64,000 bases of DNA, from the NCBI GenBank assembly GCA_020073705.1, contig JAIQES010000014.1, forward strand, positions 1 through 64,000, given 5' to 3'. Source of the stretch: Terriglobia bacterium (GTDB taxonomy: Bacteria; Acidobacteriota; Terriglobia; Acidiferrales; UBA7541). How positions within the stretch are numbered: position 1 is the first letter of the stretch; each line of letters begins with the position of its first letter. The notes beneath the pieces were generated by a model. The model was not told the DNA's origin, ran no database searches, and saw only the letters and a list, made by a program, of their open reading frames with translations. The position numbers and the translations under genes are program-made. Positions 1 to 8,841 of the stretch are shown one piece after another.

Positions 1-63
1 ACGGTGCTCGAGTTTCGCGTTGAGTAGGCATTTTTCGTACAGGGTTCCGAACGTTAATCTAAA

Positions 64-203
64 CAGGCTGCGGAAAAACTCAAAACGTTGTCATTCCGAG
101 GCACGCTGCGTGCCGAGGAATATCTCTTTTCCTGAGTTTTGAACAAAGAGAGATTCCTCGCTTCGCTCGGAATGACACCCTAACTCACTTTCTCCGCAGC
201 CTG
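64..203. repeat. 140-bp inverted-repeat element, copy 1
   Basis: The element begins CAGGCTGCGGAAAAACTC and ends with the near-complement TTTCTCCGCAGCCTG. Inside, TCATTCCGAG and CTCGGAATGA, then GAGGAAT and ATTCCTC, form a second nested inverted repeat, so the whole unit can fold into one long hairpin. A second copy of exactly the same length lies at 61614-61753. It encodes no protein. It resembles non-autonomous dispersed repeats (MITE or REP-like); no target-site duplication is obvious. Confidence 0.85.
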
Positions 204-319
204 TGAAGTAAGAAATTCCGTTCATCGAGGGGGCGGGGCACGCTGAGTGCGGGAATTTGGAAGAAATCTCTTGCGTGCTTAGGCCCCGCTGCGTAAGATA
301 GCCCGCAGTTGTAGAAGCT

Positions 320-745
320 GTGGAGCCTGTGCCGAAAGAAAAGCCTAAAGTTAATATTGGTGAAGTGATCCGGAGTTACCGGGGCCAGCGAGGGCTTTCG
401 CAGGGCGATATCGAGCGGCGGACGGGTTTATTGCGCTGCTACCTCTCCCGTGTCGAGAACGGTCATACCGTGCCATCGCTCGAGACACTCGCGAAGATCG
501 CCGAGGCCATGGAGATCGCGCTCGCAGATTTCTTCCCCGGCGCCGAGACTCCACGCGACCGCGATACCCAGAAAATGCTCGGTGAACTTTCTGAAGACGA
601 AATTCGTTTCCTATCTGAAATCAAGAAATACAGCACCACGCTTTCCGACGGTGACAAACGCCTGGTGCTGGCCATGATTCGCAAGATGGCTACGATAATC
701 CCACCTCCCACGCGCAAGCCCGCAGTTCGGCGTGCCGCATACTAG
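320..745 (+). CDS. XRE-family HTH transcriptional regulator
   Basis: A small DNA-binding regulator of 141 residues. Residues about 12-72 form a Cro/C1-type helix-turn-helix: IGEVIRSYRGQRGLSQGDI, then RRTGLLRCYLSRVENGHTVP and SLETLAKIAEAMEI. The remaining 70 residues are helical and charged with a basic, proline-containing end (PPPTRKPAVRR), with no known ligand domain. The start is GTG; no better start keeps the HTH. It stands alone between a repeat element and a convergent gene, so its target is not indicated. It could regulate itself, as is common in the family, but no operator is evident. Confidence 0.85.
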   Translation: MEPVPKEKPKVNIGEVIRSYRGQRGLSQGDIERRTGLLRCYLSRVENGHTVPSLETLAKIAEAMEIALADFFPGAETPRDRDTQKMLGELSEDEIRFLSEIKKYSTTLSDGDKRLVLAMIRKMATIIPPPTRKPAVRRAAY

Positions 746-949
746 TTTTGGTTTCCGCGCGTCAAGACTCCGTTTCTAGTGTAGTTTCCCGGGAATTTCC
801 TAAAAAAGTACAATCATGCCGGTCATTGCGGGAGTGGGAAAAAAACGGCAGGGAGACTCGGATCGTAATACGCGACAATCCACTCTTGCGGCACAACTCG
901 TTCGTGGCGTGCCTAGGACCGGGCGCGAGCTTTGGCGCAGCCGCCTCAC

Positions 950-2143
950 TCAATGCAGATTCTCAGTACTGGCGGCTGGTGCGCTCTTCGCCAGTGCTGG
1001 GTGTCTTTTCATCAGGCTTCCAACCACTTCCGTGAGCGTTTTGCCGCACTGCGCCCACAGACGCCCCTTCAGGCTGCAATAATCCTGAGAGCCTCCGAAC
1101 AGGTCGGCCATCAACGCCCGGAAGGTGGGGCTCCACTCGATGAACTGAATCATGCGGGTTGCGACCGGCCCGCCCAGAAAGCGTCCGCGATAGAAGCGTC
1201 TTGCAATCCGCGTTGCAAATTCCAGATCGGAAGAAAAGGCTTTGCGGATTCGCGCGGGATACTCTAGGGTTTTGTCTGCGATCAAAGCCTCCGCCAGCAG
1301 GTCTCCCGAGCGCATTGCGTAGTAGATGCCTTCGCCGGTGATAGGGTCCACCCAAGCGGCTGCATCGCCTACCAGGGCCCAGTTGCGTCCGACGACACGC
1401 CGCGCGGAGAGCGTTTGCGGCTGCGGAGACGGGAGCACGTGACTGTAGAACTGCGCGCCTTCGCACGGAATATTTTCTTCGGCCATGAATGCGTGCAGGT
1501 GGCGCCGGAGCTCCTGGCTGGTGTGACGGGCCATACTGCCGCATATTCCCACCGAAAGATGATCGCAGCGGGGGAACGACCACAGATAACCCTCGAAGCG
1601 GCGCAGAAATTTCACGCGAATCGCCTCAGCGCGGGCTGGTACGAAGTAGCCGAGGGTCATTTCGAGGTCGTTGCGGGACAGTGGCCTCGTATTCGGCAGC
1701 AAGGCGTTGCGCGCGCCCGCCGCAATGACAATGAAGTCCGCTTCTTCGCGAGATTTACCGATCGCGAGCCTGGCGCGCTGGCCGGCGGTATCGATCTGAT
1801 TCACACGCGAACGTACGATGCGGCAACCCGCCGCCTCCGCGCGTTCGAGAAGAAGTCCGTTCAGCACCGTTCTCGAATAGATGACGATGGGTTGATCGAG
1901 CGCGAGGTGTGCTCGATGGCCCTTGCTGGAAATCAGCTCCACGTTGCGGATCAGTTTTTTCGGATAGGGACCGTCAAGAAGGAAGGGATATGCTTGGATG
2001 GCTTTGTGCGTCAGCCCGCCACCGCACGGCTTCTCCCAGGCCAGATGCTCATCATAAATCGTGACACTGTATCCCGCGCGCGCCAGATGCTCTCCGCATA
2101 TTGCACCGGCCGGGCCGCCGCCTACGATCGCAATTTCACGCAT
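950..2143 (-). CDS. Geranylgeranyl reductase-family FAD-dependent oxidoreductase
   Basis: 397-residue flavoprotein. The N-terminus carries the dinucleotide-binding fold GGGPAGAICGEHLARAG (about residues 8-24) followed by the acidic end of the second strand (YDEH) and the family signature KPCGGGLT near residue 38. The second FAD motif GDAAAWVDPITGEGIYYAM is near residue 265. This arrangement is that of the geranylgeranyl reductase / digeranylgeranylglycerophospholipid reductase group, which saturates isoprenoid chains; related flavin halogenases and hydroxylases share it. The true substrate, for example a quinone or lipid prenyl chain, is inference. It follows the membrane hydrolase gene on the same strand after about 60 bp. 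Confidence 0.8.
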   Translation of the reverse strand: MREIAIVGGGPAGAICGEHLARAGYSVTIYDEHLAWEKPCGGGLTHKAIQAYPFLLDGPYPKKLIRNVELISSKGHRAHLALDQPIVIYSRTVLNGLLLERAEAAGCRIVRSRVNQIDTAGQRARLAIGKSREEADFIVIAAGARNALLPNTRPLSRNDLEMTLGYFVPARAEAIRVKFLRRFEGYLWSFPRCDHLSVGICGSMARHTSQELRRHLHAFMAEENIPCEGAQFYSHVLPSPQPQTLSARRVVGRNWALVGDAAAWVDPITGEGIYYAMRSGDLLAEALIADKTLEYPARIRKAFSSDLEFATRIARRFYRGRFLGGPVATRMIQFIEWSPTFRALMADLFGGSQDYCSLKGRLWAQCGKTLTEVVGSLMKRHPALAKSAPAASTENLH

Positions 2144-2166
2144 CGAAAAGCCTCGACGAAAAGGGC

Positions 2167-2205
2167 AGAGCCTGGCATGCGACCCTGCGCGGGGAAACAG
2201 GCTCT
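2167..2205 (-). terminator. Candidate hairpin terminator after the membrane hydrolase
   Basis: AGAGCCTG (2167-2174) and CAGGCTCT (2198-2205) form an 8-bp stem with a 23-nt loop. Read on the minus strand the stem is followed by GCCC and then TTTT. It lies directly after the stop codon of the upstream gene and before the reductase start, so it may end or attenuate transcription between them. The large loop makes the call moderate. Confidence 0.4.
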
Positions 2206-2206
2206 A

Positions 2207-3703
2207 TCATGCCAGCGGAAACACTGCGGCCATGAACCATGCCGCGAGTATAGCAGAAAATATTGCAGCGGCTGCGGCCGACCCGGTGCGGCGCCTTAAC
2301 GAATCGGCGCCCAATCTTTGCCCCAGGGACACGGCCGCGAAATAGGGCGCCAGTAATACCAACAGGACTTGTCCGCTCAGCAAGACAACAATTCCGGCCA
2401 GCAGAGCGAGCCAGAGAGAGGCGCGCAGCGCGAAGAAAATTCCAAACCGGCACGTGCGCCGCGATGGCTCCGGCGGACCGAGCACCGCTTCTTCCACAAG
2501 CGTGTAGGGAAGATTCGCGAGCAGGAGCGGAGCGAAACGGAACCACCGCGCGCCATTCATCCACACGTCCGTGAGTTGCCAATTGAGCCATGCGCCGAGA
2601 CTGAGGATTACGAGGACGCCGAGAATGAATGCAGCAAGGGCCGCGCGATATCCGCCGCCGAACACGCCACGAAGATTTTGCCTGAAAAGCAACGCAAGCG
2701 CAGTTCCCGCCAACAGCAGGAATGAAGCGAGGTAGCCGCCTGCATAAAAAGGGAAAATGCGCTTGGGATACCAGAGATTGACGATGCCGAGTGCGAGCAG
2801 GGCTGCCACGCACCAGCGCGCGAGCAATGCAGCCGTCGGCAGCGGGACTGCGGCCCTTTCCGGTGAATAGTTGATGTGGAAGGTGCGGACAATCCATGTC
2901 GTCGTGAGTGGGAATACGAGACAAAGGCCTGCGATGCCCAGGAACTCGCCGGTCAATGGCGAACCGCTCGGATATTCAGAAGGCCGCGTCAGGCCGAGCG
3001 CTGCCCGGGCCCAACGCGCCATCGCCTTTGACGCACGCGGATCGAACAACACGGTCGTATGCGAGGCCCACGGCAAAATGATTCGATCGGCGGCACGCCT
3101 CTGACGAAAGTCCTCCGGAGATATTCGCTCGCCACCGGCAGAGCGCAGCAGTTTCTCGGCAGATGACTTCATCGGTGGGAGATCAAATTGCGCGCTGATG
3201 ATAAATAGGTTGGACGGCATCCGGCGGGGCAAGACCATCGGTGCGGGTGAAAGCGCAAGTGTCGCCGCGGATGGAAAATAATCGGCAAGACGAATGGCAA
3301 TTTCGCCGCCCATCGAGTGTCCAGCGAGAACCGTTGTCTGCGGGTCGATTTGGCCGCTTCGCACCAACTCGGATAGAACCCGGATGGACGAATCGAGAGT
3401 GTCTGCGTGTGAGAAGGGTCCCAATGTGTTGCCATGACCCGGTGCTTCTGCCAGATATACGCGGAGTCCCTGTGCCGCAAGCCACTGCCCCAGCCCCTGC
3501 ATCAGGATTCGGTTTGCGGAGAGGCCGTGGAAAACGATAGCTGCGCCGGTCTGCGGTGATCGCGTCGGTTCCAATATACGCACGGCGACGCCCGCAATTC
3601 GCGTGTCGCGCATGGGACCGTGAGAGCGAGCGATCAGAAAGGTTCCCGCAAGAAGCAACAGGACGCCCGCTCCGGCTGAAAGCGTTTCGCAGCGCGGCGT
3701 CAT
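2207..3703 (-). CDS. Alpha/beta hydrolase fused to a polytopic membrane domain
   Basis: 498 residues. An N-terminal hydrophobic segment (about 8-26) is followed by an alpha/beta-hydrolase domain: IVFHGLSANRILM (oxyanion region, near 57), then the nucleophile elbow GHSMGG near 129-134 and a likely histidine in WASHTTV near 215. From about residue 245 to the end there are six or seven hydrophobic helices. The hydrolase half would face the periplasm or cytoplasm depending on topology, which I cannot settle. The fusion is unusual: most hydrolases of this type are single-domain. Substrate unknown; an ester or lipid is plausible. It is divergent from rfaE2. Confidence 0.75.
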   Translation of the reverse strand: MTPRCETLSAGAGVLLLLAGTFLIARSHGPMRDTRIAGVAVRILEPTRSPQTGAAIVFHGLSANRILMQGLGQWLAAQGLRVYLAEAPGHGNTLGPFSHADTLDSSIRVLSELVRSGQIDPQTTVLAGHSMGGEIAIRLADYFPSAATLALSPAPMVLPRRMPSNLFIISAQFDLPPMKSSAEKLLRSAGGERISPEDFRQRRAADRIILPWASHTTVLFDPRASKAMARWARAALGLTRPSEYPSGSPLTGEFLGIAGLCLVFPLTTTWIVRTFHINYSPERAAVPLPTAALLARWCVAALLALGIVNLWYPKRIFPFYAGGYLASFLLLAGTALALLFRQNLRGVFGGGYRAALAAFILGVLVILSLGAWLNWQLTDVWMNGARWFRFAPLLLANLPYTLVEEAVLGPPEPSRRTCRFGIFFALRASLWLALLAGIVVLLSGQVLLVLLAPYFAAVSLGQRLGADSLRRRTGSAAAAAIFSAILAAWFMAAVFPLA

Positions 3704-3783
3704 CTGCGCTCCGCGGCGTGATAATATGAAGGTACGCTGCGAAGCAGGCCGTGGCGCGCAGGGTCTCCGTCATAACGCCATCG

Positions 3784-4293
3784 ATGGGAAAAATCGTTTC
3801 GCAAGACGAACTCATTCTGCTCACCGCGCGTGAAAAGCGCAATGGGCGTCAGGTAGTTTTCACCAATGGCTGCTTCGATTTGCTGCATCCGGGGCACGTG
3901 CGATGTCTGGCGGAAGCGCGCGCCCTGGGTGATCTGCTGGTTGTCGCGGTCAACAGCGATCGGAGCGTTCGCGGCAACAAGGGCCCCGAACGTCCTCTGG
4001 TGCCGCAGCAGGACCGTGCCGAAGTTCTGGCCGCCCTCGCGTCCGTTGATTACGTCACGATTTTCGATGAGCCGACACCTCGTGAATTGATCGCGCGCGT
4101 GCTCCCCAGCGTACTTGTCAAAGGTGCCGATTGGTTGCCCGATGAGGTGGTTGGACGCGAGCAGGTTGAAGGCGCAGGTGGGCGAGTCGTTTCGATTCCC
4201 CTCGCGCCGGGATATTCCACCACCAGTCTTCTGGAAAAGATCCACAAGACCGCCACAGCCCCATCGGGCGAGGCGGCTGACCGCCACACCTGA
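3784..4293 (+). CDS. rfaE2: D-glycero-beta-D-manno-heptose 1-phosphate adenylyltransferase
   Basis: Transfers AMP from ATP to heptose 1-phosphate in the ADP-heptose branch of LPS inner-core synthesis, in the cytoplasm. The nucleotidyltransferase motif [14 protein letters not shown] lies near residues 27-40, followed by [17 protein letters not shown] and the LVKGADW segment. There is no kinase domain, so it is the stand-alone RfaE2 form. I prefer ATG 3784 (GKIVSQDEL) over GTG 3751, because the family normally begins with this segment. It starts a same-strand run and is separated from mfd by 2 bp. Presence of this enzyme implies an LPS-bearing outer membrane. Confidence 0.9.
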   Translation: MGKIVSQDELILLTAREKRNGRQVVFTNGCFDLLHPGHVRCLAEARALGDLLVVAVNSDRSVRGNKGPERPLVPQQDRAEVLAALASVDYVTIFDEPTPRELIARVLPSVLVKGADWLPDEVVGREQVEGAGGRVVSIPLAPGYSTTSLLEKIHKTATAPSGEAADRHT

Positions 4294-4295
4294 TC

Positions 4296-7200
4296 ATGAT
4301 TCTGCCATCGGTCTCGGAAACTCTGGCGTCAGTGAGCCGCCATCCAGCCCTGGAATCTGCCATCTCTGCGCTGCGCCAAGGCGCTGCCCAGGAGCGGCTG
4401 GCGGGGCTGACCGAAACGGCCAAAGCGTTGGTCGCGGCTCAGGTTGCGGCCGAACTGCGACGTCCCACAGTAGTAGTCGTCGCATCAGGGGAGCGCGCGG
4501 AGGTGCTGGCGGCGTCCTTGCAATTCTTCTACACCGCACTTGCAGGTCAAGAAGCCACAGATGTGGCCATCCTTCCGGCACTTGACGTGCTGCCTTGGCA
4601 GGACGTCTCACCTCATGCGGAAATCCTCGAAAAACGCGCGGTAACCCTATGGCGATATGCAAGCGGGCTTGCGCGCGTGGTGGTGGCACCCATTGCCGCG
4701 GCGCGCATGCGGCTGGGCGACGCCGCATCCTATGCCGAGCAGGCGCGCACGCTTTCACGGGACCAGGACATCTCACTTGAAGAGTTCGTCACACATCTCC
4801 GGCGAGTCGGTTACGAATCTCACGACATGGTTGAAATGCCGGGCCAATTCACGGTTCGAGGAGGGATCGTCGATGTGTTTCCGGCCGAAGCGGAACGGCC
4901 GGTCCGTCTGGAACTGTTTGGAGACTCGGTCGAATCCTTGCGCGAGTTTGACCCGAACACGCAGCGCTCGGTGCGCCCGATCGAGCGCGTGACGCTTCCG
5001 CCGCTCCTGGAGCCGCCATCGAATGGCTTTCAGCCTGGCGGCGGGAATCCCGGTGGCGGCCCAGAGGGTGCGCCGCGGTTGCATTCCCTGTTCGACTTGC
5101 GCGAGGAGACCGTCATCATTCTGGATGAGCCGGAAGCCATTGAAGAGGCAGCGAGGGAATTTTTTGAGAACGCGGAACAAACATACCGAATCGCAGGCAA
5201 TCCTTCAGGGAACACGGGTCCATCCTATTTTTTCATCGAGGATTTGGACCAGGAACTCGCGCGTCACGCCCGCCTGGAACTCGAACATCTATCGGTAGCG
5301 CACGCGGGAATCGACACGCGCACGATTCAAACACAATCCACCACGCGCTACCACGGCAACGTGCCCGCATTCATGGCCGAAGCACGCGGACGCATCGCCT
5401 CGGGAGAGCGGGTCCTGCTCGCGGCGGGGAATCTTGGTGAGCTCGAACGGTACGTCGATCTTTGCCACGAATACGAGATGCCCTACCGGCTGGGTGAGAT
5501 TGAAGAGAATGCCACGAGCACGCGCCTGGCCGAAGAGTCCACGGCGGGCAGTATTCCCGCGGTTGTGCTGGTCCGCGCGCCGTTCACGGATGGCGTTGTT
5601 TTCCCCGACTCTCACCTGACGATCTACGGGACGGGTGATTTGTTTGAAACGCTCCCGGCAGGCGCGCCGTCGCGGCGGCGACCCAAGACGGGCAGCTTTT
5701 TCAGCGATTTTTCCGAGCTTAAGGCCGGAGATTACGTCGTGCACGTGGACCACGGCATCGGCCAGTTTGAAGGATTGCATCAGATCGAAAATGGCGGCGC
5801 CCGCGGCGAGTTCATGCGCCTGCGATACGCGGACGACGCGCGGCTCTATGTGCCGCTCGAACGCCTGGACCTGGTGCAAAGTTATCGTGCGGTCGAGGGT
5901 GCGAAGCCTGCTCTCGACAAACTCGGAGGCACAACCTGGACGGCGCGGAAGGCCCGCGTGCGCAAGTCGGTCGAGGACATGGCCGGCAAGTTGTTGAAGC
6001 TTTACGCCGAACGGAAGGCCGGGGAAGGCTTCGCATTTTCTCCGGACGGCGCGTTCCAGCGTGAATTTGAAGACGCCTTTGAGTTTGAAGAAACGCCGGA
6101 CCAGGCCATCGCCATCGCGGACGTGAAACGCGATATGGAGCGCTCACAGCCCATGGACCGCCTGCTTTGCGGCGACGTCGGCTACGGCAAGACGGAAGTG
6201 GCGATGCGCGCGGCGTTCAAAGCCGTCACCGATTCGAAGCAGGTCGCTGTTCTTGCGCCCACGACGGTGCTTGCATTCCAGCATTACGAGACATTTCGCC
6301 GGCGCTTTGCGGCGTTTCCTGTAAATATCGACATGCTCAGCCGGTTTCGCTCGGGGCGTGAGCAGAAAGATGTCTTGGCCGCCGTGGAGGCGGGCAAAGT
6401 GGACATTGTGATTGGTACGCACCGCCTGCTCTCGCCCGACGTCAAGTTTCACGACCTCGGCCTTCTGATCGTGGACGAGGAACAGCGCTTCGGTGTGGCA
6501 CACAAGGAACGCCTCAAAGAGTTGAAACACAACGTGGATGTACTGACGCTTTCGGCGACGCCCATCCCGCGCACACTCAACATGTCGCTGGTCGGCCTGC
6601 GGGACATGAGCGTGATCGAGACGCCGCCGAAAGACCGCCTCGCAATTCAAACCGTTGTAACTCCATTTTCCGAGGCGCTGATCCGTCGCGCGATTGAGGA
6701 GGAGCTGGCGCGCAAGGGGCAAGTATTCCTGGTGCATAACCGGGTCGAGGCCATCTACTCCCTCGCGGCCCTGGTCAATCAGCTCGTTCCGAAAGCTCGC
6801 GTCGTCGTGGGGCACGGTCAGATGAGTGAAAAAGAACTTGAATCCGTGATGCTGAGATTTGTCCGGGACGAGGCCGATGTGCTTGTCTCCACGACGATCA
6901 TCGAAAACGGCCTCGATATTCCGCGGGCCAACACGATGATCATCAATCGTGCCGACCGCTTCGGCCTCTCCGAGTTGTATCAACTTCGCGGGCGCGTGGG
7001 GCGTTCGAACCAACGCGCCTATGCGTACCTGCTTGTTCCGGAGGACGTGTCGCTTACGCCGTTAGCCAAACGCAGGCTCGCGGCGCTCAAAGAATTCAGC
7101 GCGCTGGGTGCAGGGTTCCGCGTGGCTGCGCTCGACCTGGAACTCCGTGGCGCCGGGAATTTGCTTGGAGGACAGCAGCACGGGCATATCAACGCGATTG

Positions 7201-7709
7201 GGTTTGATTTGTACTGTCAGATGATGGAGCGGGCGGTAGCGGCCTTGAAGGGCGAAGAGGCCAAGCCGGAGATGCGGGCCACGATTAACCTCGGGCTCGA
7301 TATTCGCATTCCACAGGAGTATATCCCAAACGAGAACTTGCGCTTGAGGACGTATAAGCGCATCGCGGGAATTGCAAATGAGACCGAAAGGGAAGAAGTG
7401 AGCCACGAACTGACCGACCGGTTTGGGCCGCCTCCCCCCGCCGTGGGCAACCTTCTCGATTACGCCTTGCTGAAGGGGCTGGCCGAAGGGCTTCTGGTTT
7501 CGTCAATTGAGCGGCGGGCCAACGAAGTGGCGATCAAATTTCATCCTGAGACGCCTCTGTCACCGGAGAAACTGGTCGGGCTGATCCGGGCAAAAGGGGA
7601 AGGGATGCGCCTGGACCCGAACGGCACGCTCTGGGTGCGCCTCGATCGGAGAGGCCGGATCGCCGAAAGTGTCAGAAACGTGTTGCTTCCTCTGGAAACG
7701 AAGCGATAA
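4296..7709 (+). CDS. mfd: Transcription-repair coupling factor Mfd
   Basis: 1137 residues, the usual length. Mfd removes RNA polymerase stalled at lesions and recruits UvrA. The UvrB-like N-terminal region contains GGIVDVFPAEAERPVRLE near 187; the CarD-like RNA-polymerase interaction domain starts near 477 (GDYVVHVDHGIGQFEG); the helicase core has Walker A GDVGYGKTE near 625 and the DEEQ box near 726; the second RecA-like domain has TTIIENGLDIPRANT; a TRCF C-terminal domain ends the protein. A glycine-rich insert (GGGNPGGGPEG, near 253) sits inside the N-terminal region. All key motifs are intact. It is tightly coupled to rfaE2 upstream. Confidence 0.97.
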   Translation: MILPSVSETLASVSRHPALESAISALRQGAAQERLAGLTETAKALVAAQVAAELRRPTVVVVASGERAEVLAASLQFFYTALAGQEATDVAILPALDVLPWQDVSPHAEILEKRAVTLWRYASGLARVVVAPIAAARMRLGDAASYAEQARTLSRDQDISLEEFVTHLRRVGYESHDMVEMPGQFTVRGGIVDVFPAEAERPVRLELFGDSVESLREFDPNTQRSVRPIERVTLPPLLEPPSNGFQPGGGNPGGGPEGAPRLHSLFDLREETVIILDEPEAIEEAAREFFENAEQTYRIAGNPSGNTGPSYFFIEDLDQELARHARLELEHLSVAHAGIDTRTIQTQSTTRYHGNVPAFMAEARGRIASGERVLLAAGNLGELERYVDLCHEYEMPYRLGEIEENATSTRLAEESTAGSIPAVVLVRAPFTDGVVFPDSHLTIYGTGDLFETLPAGAPSRRRPKTGSFFSDFSELKAGDYVVHVDHGIGQFEGLHQIENGGARGEFMRLRYADDARLYVPLERLDLVQSYRAVEGAKPALDKLGGTTWTARKARVRKSVEDMAGKLLKLYAERKAGEGFAFSPDGAFQREFEDAFEFEETPDQAIAIADVKRDMERSQPMDRLLCGDVGYGKTEVAMRAAFKAVTDSKQVAVLAPTTVLAFQHYETFRRRFAAFPVNIDMLSRFRSGREQKDVLAAVEAGKVDIVIGTHRLLSPDVKFHDLGLLIVDEEQRFGVAHKERLKELKHNVDVLTLSATPIPRTLNMSLVGLRDMSVIETPPKDRLAIQTVVTPFSEALIRRAIEEELARKGQVFLVHNRVEAIYSLAALVNQLVPKARVVVGHGQMSEKELESVMLRFVRDEADVLVSTTIIENGLDIPRANTMIINRADRFGLSELYQLRGRVGRSNQRAYAYLLVPEDVSLTPLAKRRLAALKEFSALGAGFRVAALDLELRGAGNLLGGQQHGHINAIGFDLYCQMMERAVAALKGEEAKPEMRATINLGLDIRIPQEYIPNENLRLRTYKRIAGIANETEREEVSHELTDRFGPPPPAVGNLLDYALLKGLAEGLLVSSIERRANEVAIKFHPETPLSPEKLVGLIRAKGEGMRLDPNGTLWVRLDRRGRIAESVRNVLLPLETKR

Positions 7710-7731
7710 ACTTCCGAGTAGAGTGATTCCT

Positions 7732-8841
7732 ATGAAACGAAGTAAGTGGTTGATTGTTCCGCTGTTTTTTGCTGCTGGAACTGTTGTCGCGCAAACGAAG
7801 AGTGTAATCGTCGAAGAAATCGTTGCGCGCGTGAACAACGAAATCGTCACGCGCGAAGACCTGGCGCGTGCCCGGGCAAGCGTCACGGGCGAGGCTCAAG
7901 AGGAATGCCGGAACTGCACTCCGGACCAAGTGCAGGCGCTGGTGGCCACGAAGGAAAAGAATCTTCTTCGGGACCTGATCGATCAATCTCTGCTCGTACA
8001 GCGCGCCAAAGATTCCGGCATTAAAGTCGACGCCGAAGTCATCAAGAGGCTGGATGCGATCCGCCAGCAATACAAGTTGCCCGATATGGACACCCTGGAA
8101 AGAGAGGTCAACAAGAGCGGGCAAGATTTTGAGGATTTTAAGAGCCAGATTCGGAACCAACTGCTGACACAGGAAGTGATCCGCAAGGAAGTCGGCTCCC
8201 GCATCATCATCAGCCATGAAGAGGTCACGAAATATTACGAGGACCACAAGAAGGATTTCGTGAGGCCAGAAACGGTGGTGCTCCGCGAAATCTTCGTCTC
8301 CACCGATGGCAAGCCCACTTCGGATATCCCCGCACTGCGGAAGAAGGCTGAGAATTTGCGCGACCGTGTCCTGAAGAACGGCGACGATTTTGGAGAGCTG
8401 GCCAAGCACTTTTCGGACAGTTCCACTGCGCAGCAATCGGGCGAACTGGGCGCCTTTGGACGGGACCAGCTTGACCCGAAAATTGCCGAGAAGGTGTTCT
8501 CGCTGAACCGCGGGCAGATGACCGACGTGATCGAGACAAAGACTGGTTTTGAGATCCTTCAGGTCCGGGAGCGTTATCAGGCCGGGGAGCAGCCGCTCGA
8601 AAAAGTCGAACCCGAAATCACCAACCGTCTCTACGAGCAACATATGGATCCGGCGTTGCGCGCCTATCTGGCGACTTTGCGGGCCGATAGTTATGTTCAG
8701 ATAAAGCCCGGTTATACGGATACCGCGGCGGTGAGTAGCGACCAGATCGAAGAAGTGGACGCGACACCCGATAAGGACGATTCCAAGAAGAAACCCGGCC
8801 GGAAATTTGGGATCTTTCCCAAAAAGAACTCCGGAACATGA
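7732..8841 (+). CDS. SurA/PpiC-type periplasmic peptidyl-prolyl isomerase
   Basis: 369 residues from ATG 7732; a longer frame would start inside mfd. A signal peptide (MKRSKWLIVPLFFAAGTVVA) precedes a SurA N-terminal-like helical region with ARVNNEIVTREDL and LIDQSLLVQRAKDSGI. A rotamase (PPIC) domain covers about residues 180-285: FVSTDGKPT, DFGELAKHFSDSSTAQQSGELGAFG and TKTGFEILQV. It has only one rotamase domain, unlike E. coli SurA with two. The C-terminus is Lys-rich. The likely role is chaperoning outer-membrane proteins in the periplasm. It overlaps the next gene by an ATGA junction. Confidence 0.88.
   Translation: MKRSKWLIVPLFFAAGTVVAQTKSVIVEEIVARVNNEIVTREDLARARASVTGEAQEECRNCTPDQVQALVATKEKNLLRDLIDQSLLVQRAKDSGIKVDAEVIKRLDAIRQQYKLPDMDTLEREVNKSGQDFEDFKSQIRNQLLTQEVIRKEVGSRIIISHEEVTKYYEDHKKDFVRPETVVLREIFVSTDGKPTSDIPALRKKAENLRDRVLKNGDDFGELAKHFSDSSTAQQSGELGAFGRDQLDPKIAEKVFSLNRGQMTDVIETKTGFEILQVRERYQAGEQPLEKVEPEITNRLYEQHMDPALRAYLATLRADSYVQIKPGYTDTAAVSSDQIEEVDATPDKDDSKKKPGRKFGIFPKKNSGT

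Noticed and set aside
1415-2299. Long plus-strand frame of 294 codons
   Set aside because: It lies antisense to the flavoprotein gene, has an Arg/Ala-rich composition and no domain; the minus strand carries clear FAD motifs.
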